NCBI RefSeq assembly: GCF_050003625.1
Contig: NC_134398.1
Span: 75,507,635 to 75,571,634 of the forward strand
Source: Haematobia irritans
Taxonomy: Eukaryota; Arthropoda; Insecta; Diptera; Muscidae
Length of the DNA stretch: 64,000 nucleotides
Reading direction: 5' to 3'
Shown piece after piece: positions 9,990-21,840 of the stretch; the first letter of the stretch is position 1, and each line of letters begins with the position of its first letter. The notes under the pieces were generated by a model. That model had not been told where the DNA came from and made no database searches. It worked only from the letters and a program-made list of their open reading frames with translations. A program made the translations under genes and the position numbers.

Positions 9990-10620
9990 AGACAATGAAG
10001 GTTAGATTAGGTTGAAGTGGCAGCACTATTCACTTAGACTATTCTGTCTAATAGAGCTTTAGTTAATGTGGCCGTTAAAACCCTTGCAATTATCCCATCG
10101 AACATTTGCCATCATAACAGCCTTATCACACAGTATAAGCTTGCAGGTAGCCAGAGGCATACCAACAGATTCTAGTTCCCCTGGAATATGTAAGGTAAAT
10201 AGTTCCTAGCCTTGCTAACTCATCCGCTTCGCAGTTCCCCGGTATATTGAATATTGTCGATGGCCGTTTTCGAGTTAAGGAACACAGAGTCCAATGATTT
10301 TATTGCAGTCTGACTGTCTTAGTATATATTAATGCCAGCATTTGTTGGAACATTACTTCTCAGCCAATTCGCCTCCAAATCCACTACGTTCGGCACATCT
10401 GGTATTATTTTGAGGGCCGAACTGTGACCGTACCTTTTTTCCGACCAAAGCGATAACTCGCACAACCGCACAATGTCTAAAGTCAATAGATGAATCCGCC
10501 TGAGATACATAAGCACGACATAGTCTGAACTTTATCTAAACTAGTCGGCTGTTGGAGTGCGGCCACCAGATTATAACACCATATACAATTTTCGGTTTTA
10601 AGGTAAGTACTATGTTCGCT
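9990..10620 (-). pseudogene. LOA-like non-LTR retrotransposon remnant (RT end and RNase H)
   Basis: The minus strand carries, across several frames and stops, pieces of the RT thumb (LVAALQQ..LDKVQ.M..LCISG), an RNase H block (NAGINIYTDSQ-like; IPGNCEADELARLGT) and the following linker that ends CDGKC..G..CKGF. The order RT, RNase H, Cys-rich tail fits RNase-H-bearing LOA-type LINEs. Related pieces occur at 49729-49930 and 63626-64000. Heavily decayed. Confidence 0.6.
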
Positions 10621-10676
10621 TTTCGCGCTGAAATTTTCTTGATTACTTTACTTTGATTACAGTTCAATACAAACCA

Positions 10677-11605
10677 CCCAGCAAAAACTCTCATTACCCG
10701 GTAATCTTGTAGGTAAGCCTATATAAAAATTAATAACCACTTATTAATTGGCATCGCTTCGGATTACATTTACATACGCATGTCCTAGGAGGAAAGTACT
10801 TCTCCCCAGGCATACTTTCGGCCATAAAATAAGTAATGCATATAATCACCTAATATGTAATGACTTATTCGTAGATACACCAAAGCTTGCAAAATAGCCA
10901 CTTATTGTCTCAGGCAACCAAATCTCGAAAATATTGATTTCTATTACAATGGATCAAAATATGACGAGTGGTGCTGTAATAGGAGAACTACTTGAATAGA
11001 AACGAATATTGTATAAATAAACAAAAAATCTAATAAATAATCTAAATAAGATTACACTCAAATTAATTTCACACTTAAATTAGAAATAAATGTAGGTTGT
11101 TTAAGGGAGTTGGATTCGTGAATTACTTTATAATATATCCAATAGCCAATTCACATAAGGTTCGAAATCTACTAAAAGTGGATTTTAAGTCTCTTTTTTA
11201 TAAGGTAAATGGTATTTGAAATTTAGTTTATGCGCATTTTGGAAGTGTAATGTGAATGAAGTATAAGAAAGCATTTATTTAAAACATAATATGATAATGT
11301 CATTAAACACAATTATTATGAAATATTTGTGATAAAAATTCTTAACGGCAAAATTTTCAGAATTACCGTTTCATTACAAATTCTTTTTGATTTTTTATGT
11401 AAGTGCTCGATTGTGTGAATAATTATATTAACTACATCTGCCTAAAAATTTGAGAAACACAATCCGAAAATTACCGAGAAGTATTTATTTTTGTCATTAC
11501 AAGTTTGTCATTATAACTCGTCGCAATGTAATGCAACGTGTAATGACAGCTTTACTCCTGGTAATGTCAATTGTAATGAGATGTGGTTACCTAGTTTTTG
11601 CTGGG
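10677..11605. mobile_element. Non-autonomous TIR element (CCCAGCAAAAACT)
   Basis: The left end CCCAGCAAAAACT is mirrored by AGTTTTTGCTGGG at 11593-11605. Subterminal CATTAC/GTAATG words follow on both sides. The 929-bp interior is AT-rich with no transposase frame. It sits next to the LOA remnant. No unambiguous target-site duplication was found, so the superfamily is open. Confidence 0.7.
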
Positions 11606-11744
11606 CAGACAAGTTTACACAATTGATGCGCAGTTTCTTGTTCCTCTAGATTTGGGAAAGACTTTACAGGAATAAGTTTGTTTTCATTTATAATTTTGAT
11701 TATTTAAGGAAAAGTAATCGCGAAAATAAAGTGGTTTTCAACTC

Positions 11745-12340
11745 GAATTCCGAACATTGTATCCACCTTTATTTCCCATTTTTTATACCATAAACCACAT
11801 AATGGTCAGGGCTCAAAGTTGGCTAAATCTAATGTTCTATAGTACTTACTTTATGTGCAAAAAATCATCGAAATCGGTTCAGATTTCGCTATGGCTCCCA
11901 TATGTATGTATAGGCCCATATTGCCACATTTTGGTCAAAAACCCCTTATTTATCAACCAATCTTACTCAAAGTTGGCCTACTCTAATCTTCCATTGTACT
12001 GACCATATGTGCAAAATATCATCCAAATCGGTTCAGATTTAGATATAGCTCCCATATATATGTATCGTTCGTTTTTGAAAAATTTACCCCTTATAACTGA
12101 CCATAATTGCCTTATTTAGTAGCCGATCTTACTATAATTTAGCACTAGGTAACCTTCTGTAGTATCAACCCAATTTTCCCAAATTTGGCCATAATACACT
12201 TATTTATTAACCAATGTTGCTCAAATTTCAAATGTACATGTATTAGACGATCGTAATCAGACTTACATGTAGCTCTTACATAAATATATTACCCAATTTT
12301 CACAAATTTGGATTTAGTACCCACACTAATTGAGCGATTT
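11745..12340. repeat. Family C interspersed repeat (partial)
   Basis: It has alternating blocks of AAATCGGTTCAGATTT, AGCTCCCATATGTATGTAT and CTTACTC at about 150-bp spacing. It resembles 33601-34240. Non-coding; open frames here are by-products of the repeated words. Confidence 0.55.
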
Positions 12341-12344
12341 CCTC

Positions 12345-13083
12345 TTTTTATACCCTGCGCACACTGTGGAACAGGGTATTATAAGTTAGTGCATATGTTT
12401 GCAACACCCAGAAGGAGACGAGATATACACATGGTGTCTTTGGCAAAAATGCTCAGGGTGGGCTCCTGAGTCGATATAGCCATGTCCGTCTGTCCGTGAA
12501 CACATTTTTGTAATCAAAGTCTAGGTCGCAGTCCAATCGACTTCTAATTAGGCACAAGTATGTGTTTTGGATCAGAATAGAACCCTATTGATTTTGGAAG
12601 AAATCGGTTCAGATTTAGATATAGCTCCCATATATATATTTCGCCCGATATTGACTTATATGGCCCCAGAAGCCAGAGTCTTACCCTAATTTGCTTAAAA
12701 TTTTGTACAAGAAGAAAAATTATTACTATAGTCAAGTGTACCAAATTGTATTGAAATCGGTTCAGATTTAGATATAGCTCCCATATATATCTTTCGCCCG
12801 ATATTGACTAATACGGTCCCAGAAGCCAGAGTTTTACCCCAATATGGTCAAAATTTTGCACTAGGAGTACAATTAGTAGTGTAGTCAAGCGTGCTAAATT
12901 TTATTGAAATCGGTTCAGATTTAGATATAGCTCCCATATATATCGTTCGCCCGATTTAGACTCATATGACCACAGTGACCAATCTTTTACTCCGATTTAA
13001 TTGAAATTTTGCACAGGGAGTATAATTAGCATTGTAGCTATGCGTGCCAAATTTGGTTGAAATCGTTTCAGATTTAGATATAG
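12345..13083 (+). repeat. Family B repeat, part 1 of 4 (host of nested insertions)
   Basis: It starts with ATACCCTGCGC.ACACTGTG, followed by the GTCCGTCTGTCCGTGAACAC block and then tandem 150-165-bp units around AAATCGGTTCAGATTTAGAT. It stops in mid-unit at GATATAG (13083), where the gypsy element begins. The reading resumes at 18227, 26945 and 27516. The structure (pyrimidine-rich start, internal minisatellite, fixed tail) recalls DINE/Helentron-associated repeats; that classification is inference. Confidence 0.75.
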
Positions 13084-13231
13084 TGTAATGTTTGCCTCTT
13101 TTCATATTCCTCAATGGATAGCTTCTTCGGTCCTTGTAAGCTTCTCTTTTGTTCACCCTCTTCTTCCTTCATGGATGACAACGAGTTCGGGGTCTTCCTT
13201 ATAAATGGTTTCGAAGATGGCAGGATCGCCA
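13084..13231 (-). other. Remnant of a second internal region outside the 3' LTR
   Basis: Read on the minus strand from 13231, the 3' LTR is followed by TGGCGATCCTG (a copy of the primer-binding site at 17391-17401), a leader, and a start-like frame MKEEEGEQKRSLQG. It then closes with GGCAAACATTACA, the last 13 bp of the LTR, just before the ATAG flank. This is the expected trace of an LTR-internal-LTR-internal-LTR multimer after a large deletion. Confidence 0.75.
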
Positions 13232-14055
13232 TGTAATGTTTGCCGCGTGGTAGGCAAACGGTCACCAGACAAAACGATACTTGCAAACAAAATTGGCAAG
13301 CGTTCTCCAAAAGGACAAAATAAAGGATGCTTGCCGTGAAGTACAGGCAAGTGTCCACTCAGAAACAAATTTTAAAGATTACAAGGAGAAGATCCTATCT
13401 CTACCTGCCCGATTTTTGGCCGGCGCTTAAGAGCGCCACTAGACCAGCTAATTTTTGTTGCAGGCACTCTACAGTGCCACTTCAACGAAGAGAAAAATAA
13501 AAAGCCAGTTGTTTAGGCTCTGTGTGATATCTTTCTGATTTTATTTTCGAAAATGTCATGAATTTATACAAAACTTGGAACTTAGAATTATTGACTATTG
13601 AGTGAAAAATGTACTAATACTATTTCAATAAATGGAGTATAGAACTATGGAGCTCACTTATACATGCATATATTTCTATGAAGAATTGATCTACATTTTA
13701 CCAATACTTTTACTTTCTTTGAGATGCAGGCCTTTCTTAATTCCTATTGGTGGTCATTTGACTCAATTCTGAGTTCATGCAGTTGGTCTACTTACAAAAC
13801 AATGTATGCAATCCCAACTGGAAACTCTAAACCAATGAAAAGTGTCACATGCCACCAACATCTAATTGGAACTCCACTGAGTGCATTCAACTCAGTCACT
13901 ACCAAGTGTGTGACTGACCTGCGTCAACAAAAACAAAATATGAATGCACCGAGAATGCAAGTGGATCAAAAATAGAGTACTGTATGTTAATGGGAATGCA
14001 TGTGTAAGTGAAGAATGAGGGGGAAGAAGTGGAGAGTGTGTTTGGTCACACTACA
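13232..14055 (-). repeat. gypsy 3' LTR
   Basis: The 824-bp LTR reads TGTAGTGTGACC... to ...CATTACA on the minus strand. It is almost identical to 17402-18226 (I noted about five differences). A polypurine stretch, AAGGGCGAGGG, lies just upstream on the minus strand (14056-14067). Confidence 0.9.
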
Positions 14056-14223
14056 CCCTCGCCCTTAAGAGAAATGTACACAATTTGGTTGTTTCATAGA
14101 ACAAATTGGGTACATTTTTGTAATATGATATTTATTGTGTTATATTGTAGTGGTTTGTTTACAAATTTGTGTTTTGCTTTACAGAGTTTTCTTTGATATG
14201 TGATATTAGATATAAGTGGTTAG

Positions 14224-15963
14224 CTAGTTGATAAATATAAACATGTATTTTTTTGTTTTAGAATACGTACATATTAGAAATACAATGATTAAATTTGGTA
14301 TTTTTTTTAATAAATTTTTGTGTACAGTTTTTTGTTTATTGTCTATTTGTAATGTTACATTTAAATTATCTATATTTGATATTCTATAGGGACCATGGTA
14401 AGGTGGCTGATTTTTTCTTCTATTTTCCCTTTTTACTAAAACTAAATCACCTATTCTAAGGTCTATCCTATTTGTATTTATCAAAGAGTTCTGGCTTCTC
14501 TTAAGTTTTACTTGTTCTACTAGTTTCGTGGCATTTTCAATAGAGATTTTTAGTCTTAATTTCAGCTCATTTGCGTAGTTATCTAAGTCATAGACTTTTT
14601 CGGCGTTCATTATGTTTTCCCTTGGTATTGTCGGTAATTTACCAAAAATTAGTTCGAATGGTGAATACCCTGTATCAACATGTGGTGTTGTATTATATGC
14701 GAATGCATAATATGGTATCCACTCATTCCAATTATCGTCATTTACAAAAGACAAAAAGTATTCATTTAGAACTCTATGGTTTCTTTCGACTGTTCCCAAA
14801 GTTTCGTGGTGATATGGTGTAGAAAATCTTTGTTCAATCCGTAATAGATTGCACATTTCATTCATCAAATCGTTCACGAATTCGGTGCCTCTATCGGATT
14901 TCAAAGTTTTGAATAACCCATATTGTAAAATTAGGTTTTCATTCAAACATTTTGCTATCGACTTGGCTTCTTTAGTCTCCATAGGAACGGCTATGACATA
15001 CTTGGTCAATTCACATTGCATTGTCAATATGTAACGATAATTGTTTGAGGGGCGTAAGGGGCCTACTGTGTCAATGACAACTACACTAAAACTGTCTGTT
15101 GGGGTGTCCGTTTTCATTAACGGTTCTTTTGTGTGTTTTATTTGCTTGTTTCTTTGGCATAAGTCACAAGTTGACACATATTTTTTTACCATTTTAGACA
15201 TATTCTTCCATACATATTTTTGTTTTAATTTTAAAATTGTTTTTCTGACTCCAAAATGACCTCCGCATGGTGTATCGTGATATAATTTAATTAGTTCTAA
15301 TTGTTCCGGATTACTTTTTATTTCTCGAGGTTTTTCATATAACAAGATATTGACGTCATAATTCTTCAAATAATTATTCATTTTTTCTTTAAATTTCGCT
15401 AGCGTTATTATTTTAAATATTTCGTCACCTTTATCTAGTGCGAAAGTTTTAATATTCATTCTGCTTAACTCAGATGGTAGCTTCTCCCAAAGATTACCTA
15501 AGTAATAAGGATTATCACTACATCTTACGCGCGATTCGTTCACAGAATGATCATAATCAATATCCAATTTCTTAGTCGACCTGTCTATAATAAATCTCAA
15601 TTTTCTCGCGAGTTTAATATCTTTAATAGATGTACATTCCCAAACTTTGAGTTGATCAGACTCATTATGGGAAGACATCTCTTCCTTCCTGTCCTCTTTA
15701 TTTGTGCACATTTTTCTCTTCATCCCTCGAGTTATCACCAGCGATTTCTTAACTTTCTCATCTATTTCTTGAGGTATCATTGATCTCAATGTATCGGAGT
15801 CTATCGCTATACGCGATAATGCATCTGCATTTGTATTATTTGTTCCTTTTTTATAAACAATTTCAAAATCATAATCTGATAGTTCTAGTCTAATTCGAGT
15901 CAATTTAGAACTGGGGTTCTTGTGAGTAAACAAAGAAACTAAAGGTCGATGGTCTGTAACCAC
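14224..15963 (-). pseudogene. gypsy Pol: RNase H end and integrase
   Basis: The open frame starts inside the RNase H domain (VTDHRPLVSLF; ADALSRI near residue 50) and continues through the integrase zinc-binding region (YHDTPCGGHFG ... CDLCQR, about residues 230-270). The DDE catalytic core follows, with Asp in VIDTVGPL, Asp in SDRGTEFV and Glu in LGTVERN. A basic C-terminal region carries LRIGDLVLVKRENRR. Integrase joins retrotransposon DNA to the genome. The integrase half looks intact, but the upstream RT is destroyed, so there is no functional polyprotein. The upstream Met is not a true start. Confidence 0.85.
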
Positions 15964-16589
15964 AATAAATTTCCTACCATATAAATATGGATGGAAAAAT
16001 TGGATACATCCATTGGGGAATTCCTAATAATTCTTTCTCGAAATCGGGGCATTGCAAAATTTGTCGAAATCGGGGTATTGCAAAATTTTAATCCCGCCAA
16101 TTCAACTTGTTCCTAAGTATTTCGAAAGCTTCCTGACATTGTTGTGCCTATTCGAATTTCGTATTCTTCTTCACTAAGGCATTCAAACACGATATAACAG
16201 CCGTTCTGTTAAAATCTTTAATGAAATATAGACGTTTCACCATTATTTGGAAAAAAAAACTCCTTTCCTAAAATTCCATTCAACAGATACATTTTATCCA
16301 AGAATAATGCCATCAAAATTAGGTTTTTTCAAATATATTTTTCAAATCATCTTCATTTTTCTGTTTCAAACAAGTTACTAGCCAAAAAAAAATCAAGCTG
16401 TGGGGGTTACTTTATGCAAATTGGTAAAAGTAAGTAGTATTAATCGCCATTAAGCGCAGTTTACAAAAAAAATCAACTTCCTTACCGCAGGAAAAGTTTG
16501 GGTCATACGAGCATGTGTTTTTTTTTTTTACAATTTACTTAAAGATTTAATTGGATAATATTGGTCCATTTTAATTTATTTAAAACAGT
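15964..16589 (-). pseudogene. gypsy pol remnant upstream of RNase H
   Basis: Directly upstream of the open frame the minus strand still gives EKELLGIPQWMY and QFFHPYLYGRKFIV, which are RNase H segments that normally precede VTDHRPL. Further out, only short stop-broken pieces remain and no RT YxDD motif is readable. The region ends at a TA tract. Confidence 0.6.
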
Positions 16590-16823
<234 letters not shown>

Positions 16824-17029
16824 TTTTTGCAGATATTTCTTTTTTTTGTAATAATAATTTTTATTATATTTGTTTTTTAGTAATAATTGTAATTGAGTAA
16901 TAAAATTGGTTATATGTTTGTTACAATCTTCTTCATTTTTAAATATTTTTTAAATTATATGCTATATTATGGGGAAATGATGAAATCCATTTCTTCTTTG
17001 TCTTTTTCGGGATGTTTTGTGATGTCGCC

Positions 17030-17389
17030 CTAAGTTTCAAATTCATACATCATACGTGGCAATTCTCGTAATGGTTGATTTTCTTTTCGTAATCTTTCTC
17101 TTTCCATTTCCATAGGGACAGATCGTAGTTCTCGTTCCATTTCCATAGGGACAGATCGTATTTGGGCACAATATAGTTTAAGGAGACATAAGGTGCACAC
17201 GTTAGTGGGTATTTTGAATGTTGAATGCGATTTCGTCCACATTATGTAGGTCATCCTTCTTAGTGGTTTGCTGGTTAAATTATTAAGTGTCAAACTAGGA
17301 TCCATAAGGATGTTGTAGGATCTAAATCCGCAGAATAGAAGTCAAATGGTCTTCCTTCTTCAGATTTGATGACGGCAGGATCGAAGTTC
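17030..17389 (-). pseudogene. gypsy leader and gag remnant
   Basis: After the primer-binding site (17391-17401, minus), a leader leads to ATG at 17303-17305, opening MDPSLTLNNLTSKPL. The frame contains the duplicated block RSVPMEMERE and ends at 17030 after 91 codons. Capsid and knuckle motifs are not seen, so most of gag has been deleted. Confidence 0.5.
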
Positions 17390-17401
17390 GCAGGATCGCC
17401 A

Positions 17402-18226
17402 TGTAATGTTTGCCGTGTGGTGGGCAAACGGTCACCAGACAAAACGATACTTGCAAACAAAATTGGCAAGCGTTCTCCAAAAGGACAAAATAAAGGATGC
17501 TTGCCGTGAAGTACAGGCAAGTGTCCACTCAGAAACAAATTTTAAAGATTACAAGGAGAAGATCCTATCTCTACCTGCCCGATTTTTGGCCGGCGCTTAA
17601 GAGCGCCACTAGACCAGCTAATTTTTGTTGCAGGCACTCTACAGTGCCACTTCAACGAAGAGAAAAATAAAAAGCCAGTTGTTTAGGCTCTGTGTGATAT
17701 CTTTCTGATTTTATTTTCGAAAATGTCATGAATTTATACAAAATTTGGAACTTAGAATTATTGACTATTGAGTGAAAAATGTACTAATACTATTTCAATA
17801 AATGGAGTATAGAACTATGGAGCTCACTTATACATGCATATATTTCTATGAAGAATTGATCTACATTTTACCAATACTTTTACTTTCTTTGAGATGCAGG
17901 CCTTTCTTAATTCCTATTGGTGGTCATTTGACTCAATTCTGAGTTCATGCAGTTGGTCTACTTACAAAACAATGTATGCAATCCCAACTGGAAACTCTAA
18001 ACCAATGAAAAGTGTCACATGCCACCAACATCTAATTGGAACTCCACTGAGTGCATTCAACTCAGTCACTACCAAGTGTGTGACTGACCTGCGTCAACAA
18101 AAACCAAATATGAATGCACCGAGAATGCAAGTGGATCAAAAATAGAGTACTGTATGTTAATGGGAATGCATGTGTAAGTGAAGAATAAGGGGGAAGAAGT
18201 GGAGAGTGTGTTTGGTCACACTACAA
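17402..18226 (-). repeat. gypsy 5' LTR
   Basis: This is the LTR that heads the element on the minus strand, with the same ends as the 3' LTR. The primer-binding site TGGCGATCCTG follows directly (17391-17401). The outer flank is ATAG (18227-18230). Confidence 0.9.
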
Positions 18227-18583
18227 TAGCTCCCATATATAGCTTTCGCCCGATTTACACTCATATGACCACAGAGGCCAATTTTTTGCTCCGATTTAGT
18301 TGAAATTTTGCACAGGGAGAAGAAGTAGCATTGTAGCTATGCGTGTCGAATATGGTTGAAATCGGTTCAGATTTAGATATATCTCCCATATATAGGTTTC
18401 GCCCGATTTACACTCATATGACCACAGAGCCCAATTTTTAACTCCGATTTATTTGAAATTATACACAGGGAGTAGAATTAGCATTGTAGCTATGCGTGCC
18501 AAATTTGGTTGAAATCGGTTCAGATTTAGATATAGCTCCCATACATATGTTTTTCTGATTTCGACAAAAATGGTCAAAATACC
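18227..18583 (+). repeat. Family B repeat, part 2 of 4
   Basis: It starts with the duplicated ATAG and continues the interrupted unit (AGCTCCCATATATAG). It runs to TGGTCAAAATACC, where the BEL element enters. The final ATACC (18579-18583) is the BEL target-site duplication. Confidence 0.85.
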
Positions 18584-19007
18584 TGTTGAAGTCACTTCAA
18601 CAAATTACGATGACGAGACCGAGTGATCTCGCTCCAAATAAATTTTATTTTCCTTATTTCATTTTTTTTGGTATCTCATCAATTTCTCTTAATTCAAGCA
18701 AATGAAATGTTCTCTTTAGTTTGACTTTTTTCTTATTATCATTTTCTTTCTCTTTATTCTTTATTCTTCGTTAAAATTGAATGTACTGTTTGTTTTCTAA
18801 CGGCCAAGGTGGCATATATATTGTAGATGTAAGATTAGTATCGTTTTGAAATTCATCAGAAAGGTCACGAAGACCAAATAAATGAATTATTAAAATTGAA
18901 CTCCAACTCTTTAATTACGAAAAGGGTTAGGCCACTCGCAAAGAAAAACGACGCACGCGAAGAAGAAACAAAATGACTTCTGTTTCATCCACGAATGGAC
19001 GAAAGTA

Positions 19008-20314
19008 AAGGGTGATTCTTTTGAGGTTAGGATTTTCATGCATTAGTATTTGACAGATCACGTGGGATTTCAGACATGGTGTCAAAGAGAAAGATGCTCA
19101 GTATGCTTTGACATTTCATCATGAATAGACTTACTAACGAGCAACGCTTGCAAATCATTGAATTTTATTACCAAAATCAGTGTTCGGTTCGAAATATGTT
19201 TCGCGCTTTACGTCCGATTTATGGTCTACATAATCGACCAAGTGAGCAAACAATTAATGCGATTGTGACCAAGTTTCGCACTCAGTTTACTTTATTGGAC
19301 ATTAAACCAACCACACGAATGCGTACAGTGCGTACAGAAGAGAATATTGCGTCTGTTTCTGAGAGTGTTGCTGAAGACCGTGAAATGTCGATTCGTCGCC
19401 GTTCGCAGCAATTGGGTTTGTGTTATTCGACCACATGGAAGATTTTACGCAAAGATCTTGGTGTAAAACCGTATAAAATACAGCTCGTGCAAGAACTGAA
19501 GCCGAACGATCTGCCACAACGTCGAATTTTCAGTGAATGGGCCCTAGAAAAGTTGGCAGAAAATCCGCTTTTTTATCGACAAATTTTGTTCAGCGATGAG
19601 GCTCATTTCTGGTTGAATGGCTACGTAAATAAGCAAAATTGCCGCATTTGGAGTGAAGAGCAACCAGAAGCCGTTCAAGAACTGCCCATGCATCCCGAAA
19701 AATGCACTGTTTGGTGTGGTTTGTACGCTGGTGGAATCATTGGACCGTATTTTTTCAAAGATGCTGTTGGACGCAACGTTACGGTGAATGGCGATCGCTA
19801 TCCTTCGATGCTAACAAACTTTTTGTTGCCAAAAATGGAAGAACTGAACTTGGTTGACATGTGGTTTCAACAAGATGGCGCTACATGCCACACAGCTCGC
19901 GATTCTATGGCCATTTTGAGGGAAAACTTCGGAGAACAATTCATCTCAAGAAATGGACCGGTAAGTTGGCCACCAAGATCATGCGATTTGACGCCTTTAG
20001 ACTATTTTTTGTGGGGCTACGTCAAGTCTAAAGTCTACAGAAATAAGCCAGCAACTATTCCAGCTTTGGAAGACAACATTTCCGAAGAAATTCGGGCTAT
20101 TCCGGCCGAAATGCTCGAAAAAGTTGCCCAAAATTGGACTTTCCGAATGGACCACCTAAGACGCAGCCGCGGTCAACATTTAAATGAAATTATCTTCAAA
20201 AAGTAAATGTCATGGACCAATCTAACGTTTCAAATAAAGAACCGATGAGATTTTGCAAATTTTATGCGTTTTTTTTTTAAAAAAAAGTTATCAAGCTCTT
20301 AACAAATCACCCTT
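19008..20314 (+). mobile_element. DD41D mariner, full-length copy
   Basis: It is 1,307 bp, with ends AAGGGTGATTCTTTTGAG and (reverse) AAGGGTGATTTGTTAAGAG, flanked by TA at 19006-19007 and 20315-20316. The perfect part of the TIR is short (10 bp); similarity continues imperfectly. It carries an uninterrupted transposase and lies inside a BEL LTR, so it arrived after the BEL. Two deleted copies lie at 1629-2563 and 31604-32536. Confidence 0.93.
19121..20206 (+). CDS. Mariner-type transposase, DD41D, intact
   Basis: 361 codons from the ATG at 19121. Residues 1-110 hold two helix-turn-helix units (LTNEQRLQIIEFYYQN; MSIRRRSQQLGLCYSTTW). The catalytic core has Asp in ILFSDEAHFW, Asp in QQDGATCHTA and Asp in DLTPLDYFLWG; 41 residues separate the last two, which is the spacing reported for the rosa (DD41D) group. 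No stop or frameshift is present, so it could be active and could mobilise the two deleted copies, which retain both ends. The length fits mariner transposases (about 340-370 aa). Its promoter is not recognised. Confidence 0.9.
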   Translation: MNRLTNEQRLQIIEFYYQNQCSVRNMFRALRPIYGLHNRPSEQTINAIVTKFRTQFTLLDIKPTTRMRTVRTEENIASVSESVAEDREMSIRRRSQQLGLCYSTTWKILRKDLGVKPYKIQLVQELKPNDLPQRRIFSEWALEKLAENPLFYRQILFSDEAHFWLNGYVNKQNCRIWSEEQPEAVQELPMHPEKCTVWCGLYAGGIIGPYFFKDAVGRNVTVNGDRYPSMLTNFLLPKMEELNLVDMWFQQDGATCHTARDSMAILRENFGEQFISRNGPVSWPPRSCDLTPLDYFLWGYVKSKVYRNKPATIPALEDNISEEIRAIPAEMLEKVAQNWTFRMDHLRRSRGQHLNEIIFKK

Positions 20315-20386
20315 TATTTGAAATACGCCAAAAAAGAAACAAAGCCCTTTTAATTCACATCACTTGGATTGAAAGGCATTTATTCA

Positions 20387-20401
20387 TGGTCCATTCGAGC
20401 C
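20387..20401 (+). promoter_or_regulatory. BEL primer-binding site
   Basis: TGGTCCATTCGAGCC follows the 5' LTR directly. The same 15-mer follows a different BEL LTR at 34416-34430 (minus strand). It should pair with a host tRNA 3' end ending CCA; I do not assign the tRNA. Confidence 0.75.
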
Positions 20402-21840
20402 TCCTAAGTCGATATTGGGAGAAGGACACAACCAAAGCTCATCAAAGCAATCGGCAGTTATACATCCCCGCGATAAAATCCAACAGTGGTCACCGAGTAT
20501 CACACCAGGAAAACAACAACGACTCCCGCACGGAGATTAGGGTCATTCAACGAATGACAGCTAACTACAAACACACAAAGAGAAGCCGTCAAAAGCATTC
20601 ACACAAAGAAGACAATTAAAAGTGTAACAAGTAAGCGGCCGGCAACAAATTAAAATTTCTTCGCGAAAAGGAAACATATTTAATAAAATTTTAAAAGTGA
20701 GTGTGGAAATAAAAAAGGTAAGCTGCTGCAAGTGCAAAAATTATATAGTAGAGGCAAATGAAGACGAATATAATAAATTAACGAAAAGGAATTATGCCGG
20801 TAACAAAGTGGTAGTGCTGTGTGGTGACTATTGTGTGGAGAAAAAATATATCTAAAACTAAAAGGCAAAACACAAGAGGGAAAAGCAATAAGTGATTAAA
20901 TTAGATGTGAGCGTAGACATTGAAAGAAATTCATAGAACAAAAGCGGAAAGAAATCAACATTTATTTCGTTTATAATACCGCTATAATAGTGTAACCATT
21001 TTGGTGTAAAATTTTGCCCGCAAAAAGAAAAGAAGTGTCAATTTAGAAGGGTTACCGTGACGTGAGGGAATTTTTCTACGCGAACAGGGAAAAAATCCCA
21101 CGAAAAAAAGAAAAAACAAATAATAAATAAATTGAATACATAAAACAAGAGAGTGGAAAACAAAACATTACAAAAGTAATGCAAAAGTAAATATCGTGTG
21201 AAAAGAAAAGTCCTTGAGCAAAACGATTTTAACACGACAATTGAATTGAAATTTAAATGAATCAAAGCAAATTGTTGTGGAGTGTAAAATGGTTTGGAAA
21301 TTGAAAAATAAGCAATTGGCAATGCACGAATAATTTGTTATGATTGCAGACACAACACATCTCACAAAAATAGTCTACAGGAACTATTTGGTAAGTCGTT
21401 CCAATTTATATTTTGCTGTAAAATTGTTAATATATCCACCATACACGGTTGTGAGCAAAATCTTCACGACAGAAAAATATTTTGGAAAACTTTGCATACA
21501 TTGAATACAGCAGAGAGGTGCTAGAATATTTGGAAAAAAGTCAATAAAAATAAAAAGGCGCGTGGGATTTGACGAAGTCTCGAAAATTATTAAATTAATT
21601 AATCCAATAAAATTCTACGTAGTTGCGGTTTGGCCGGAACGAGTTTATGCTGTAAAATTCAACGAGACAGCTTTGGGGTAAAATCTCCATTTCTATCGAA
21701 TTTTGAGAGAGGGAAGTTGTGAGTCATCTTCGTATGCTAACAAATCTTTGAAATACCAATCAAAGGCAAACATTCTTCGCGAACTAGTAAAGTTTGAATT
21801 TTTTTGTTGTTTGTTAAAGGCCAGTGGTGGTAAGTGAGCA
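20402..21840 (+). other. BEL untranslated leader
   Basis: 1.4 kb of A-rich sequence lies between the PBS and gag, with no conserved frame. A GTAAGT-like donor (AAAGGTAAGC at about 20717, GTGGTAAGTGAGC near 21829) could serve splicing to the acceptor at 25626. I see no other gene. Confidence 0.5.

Larger units (their letters stand above)
18584..20386 (+). repeat. BEL 5' LTR, split by a mariner
   Basis: The LTR is about 494 bp without the mariner (19008-20314). It resumes at TATTTGAAATACGCC exactly as in the 3' LTR. It ends GGCATTTATTCA. It differs from the 3' LTR at scattered sites, including a short indel near 18628. Confidence 0.9.
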
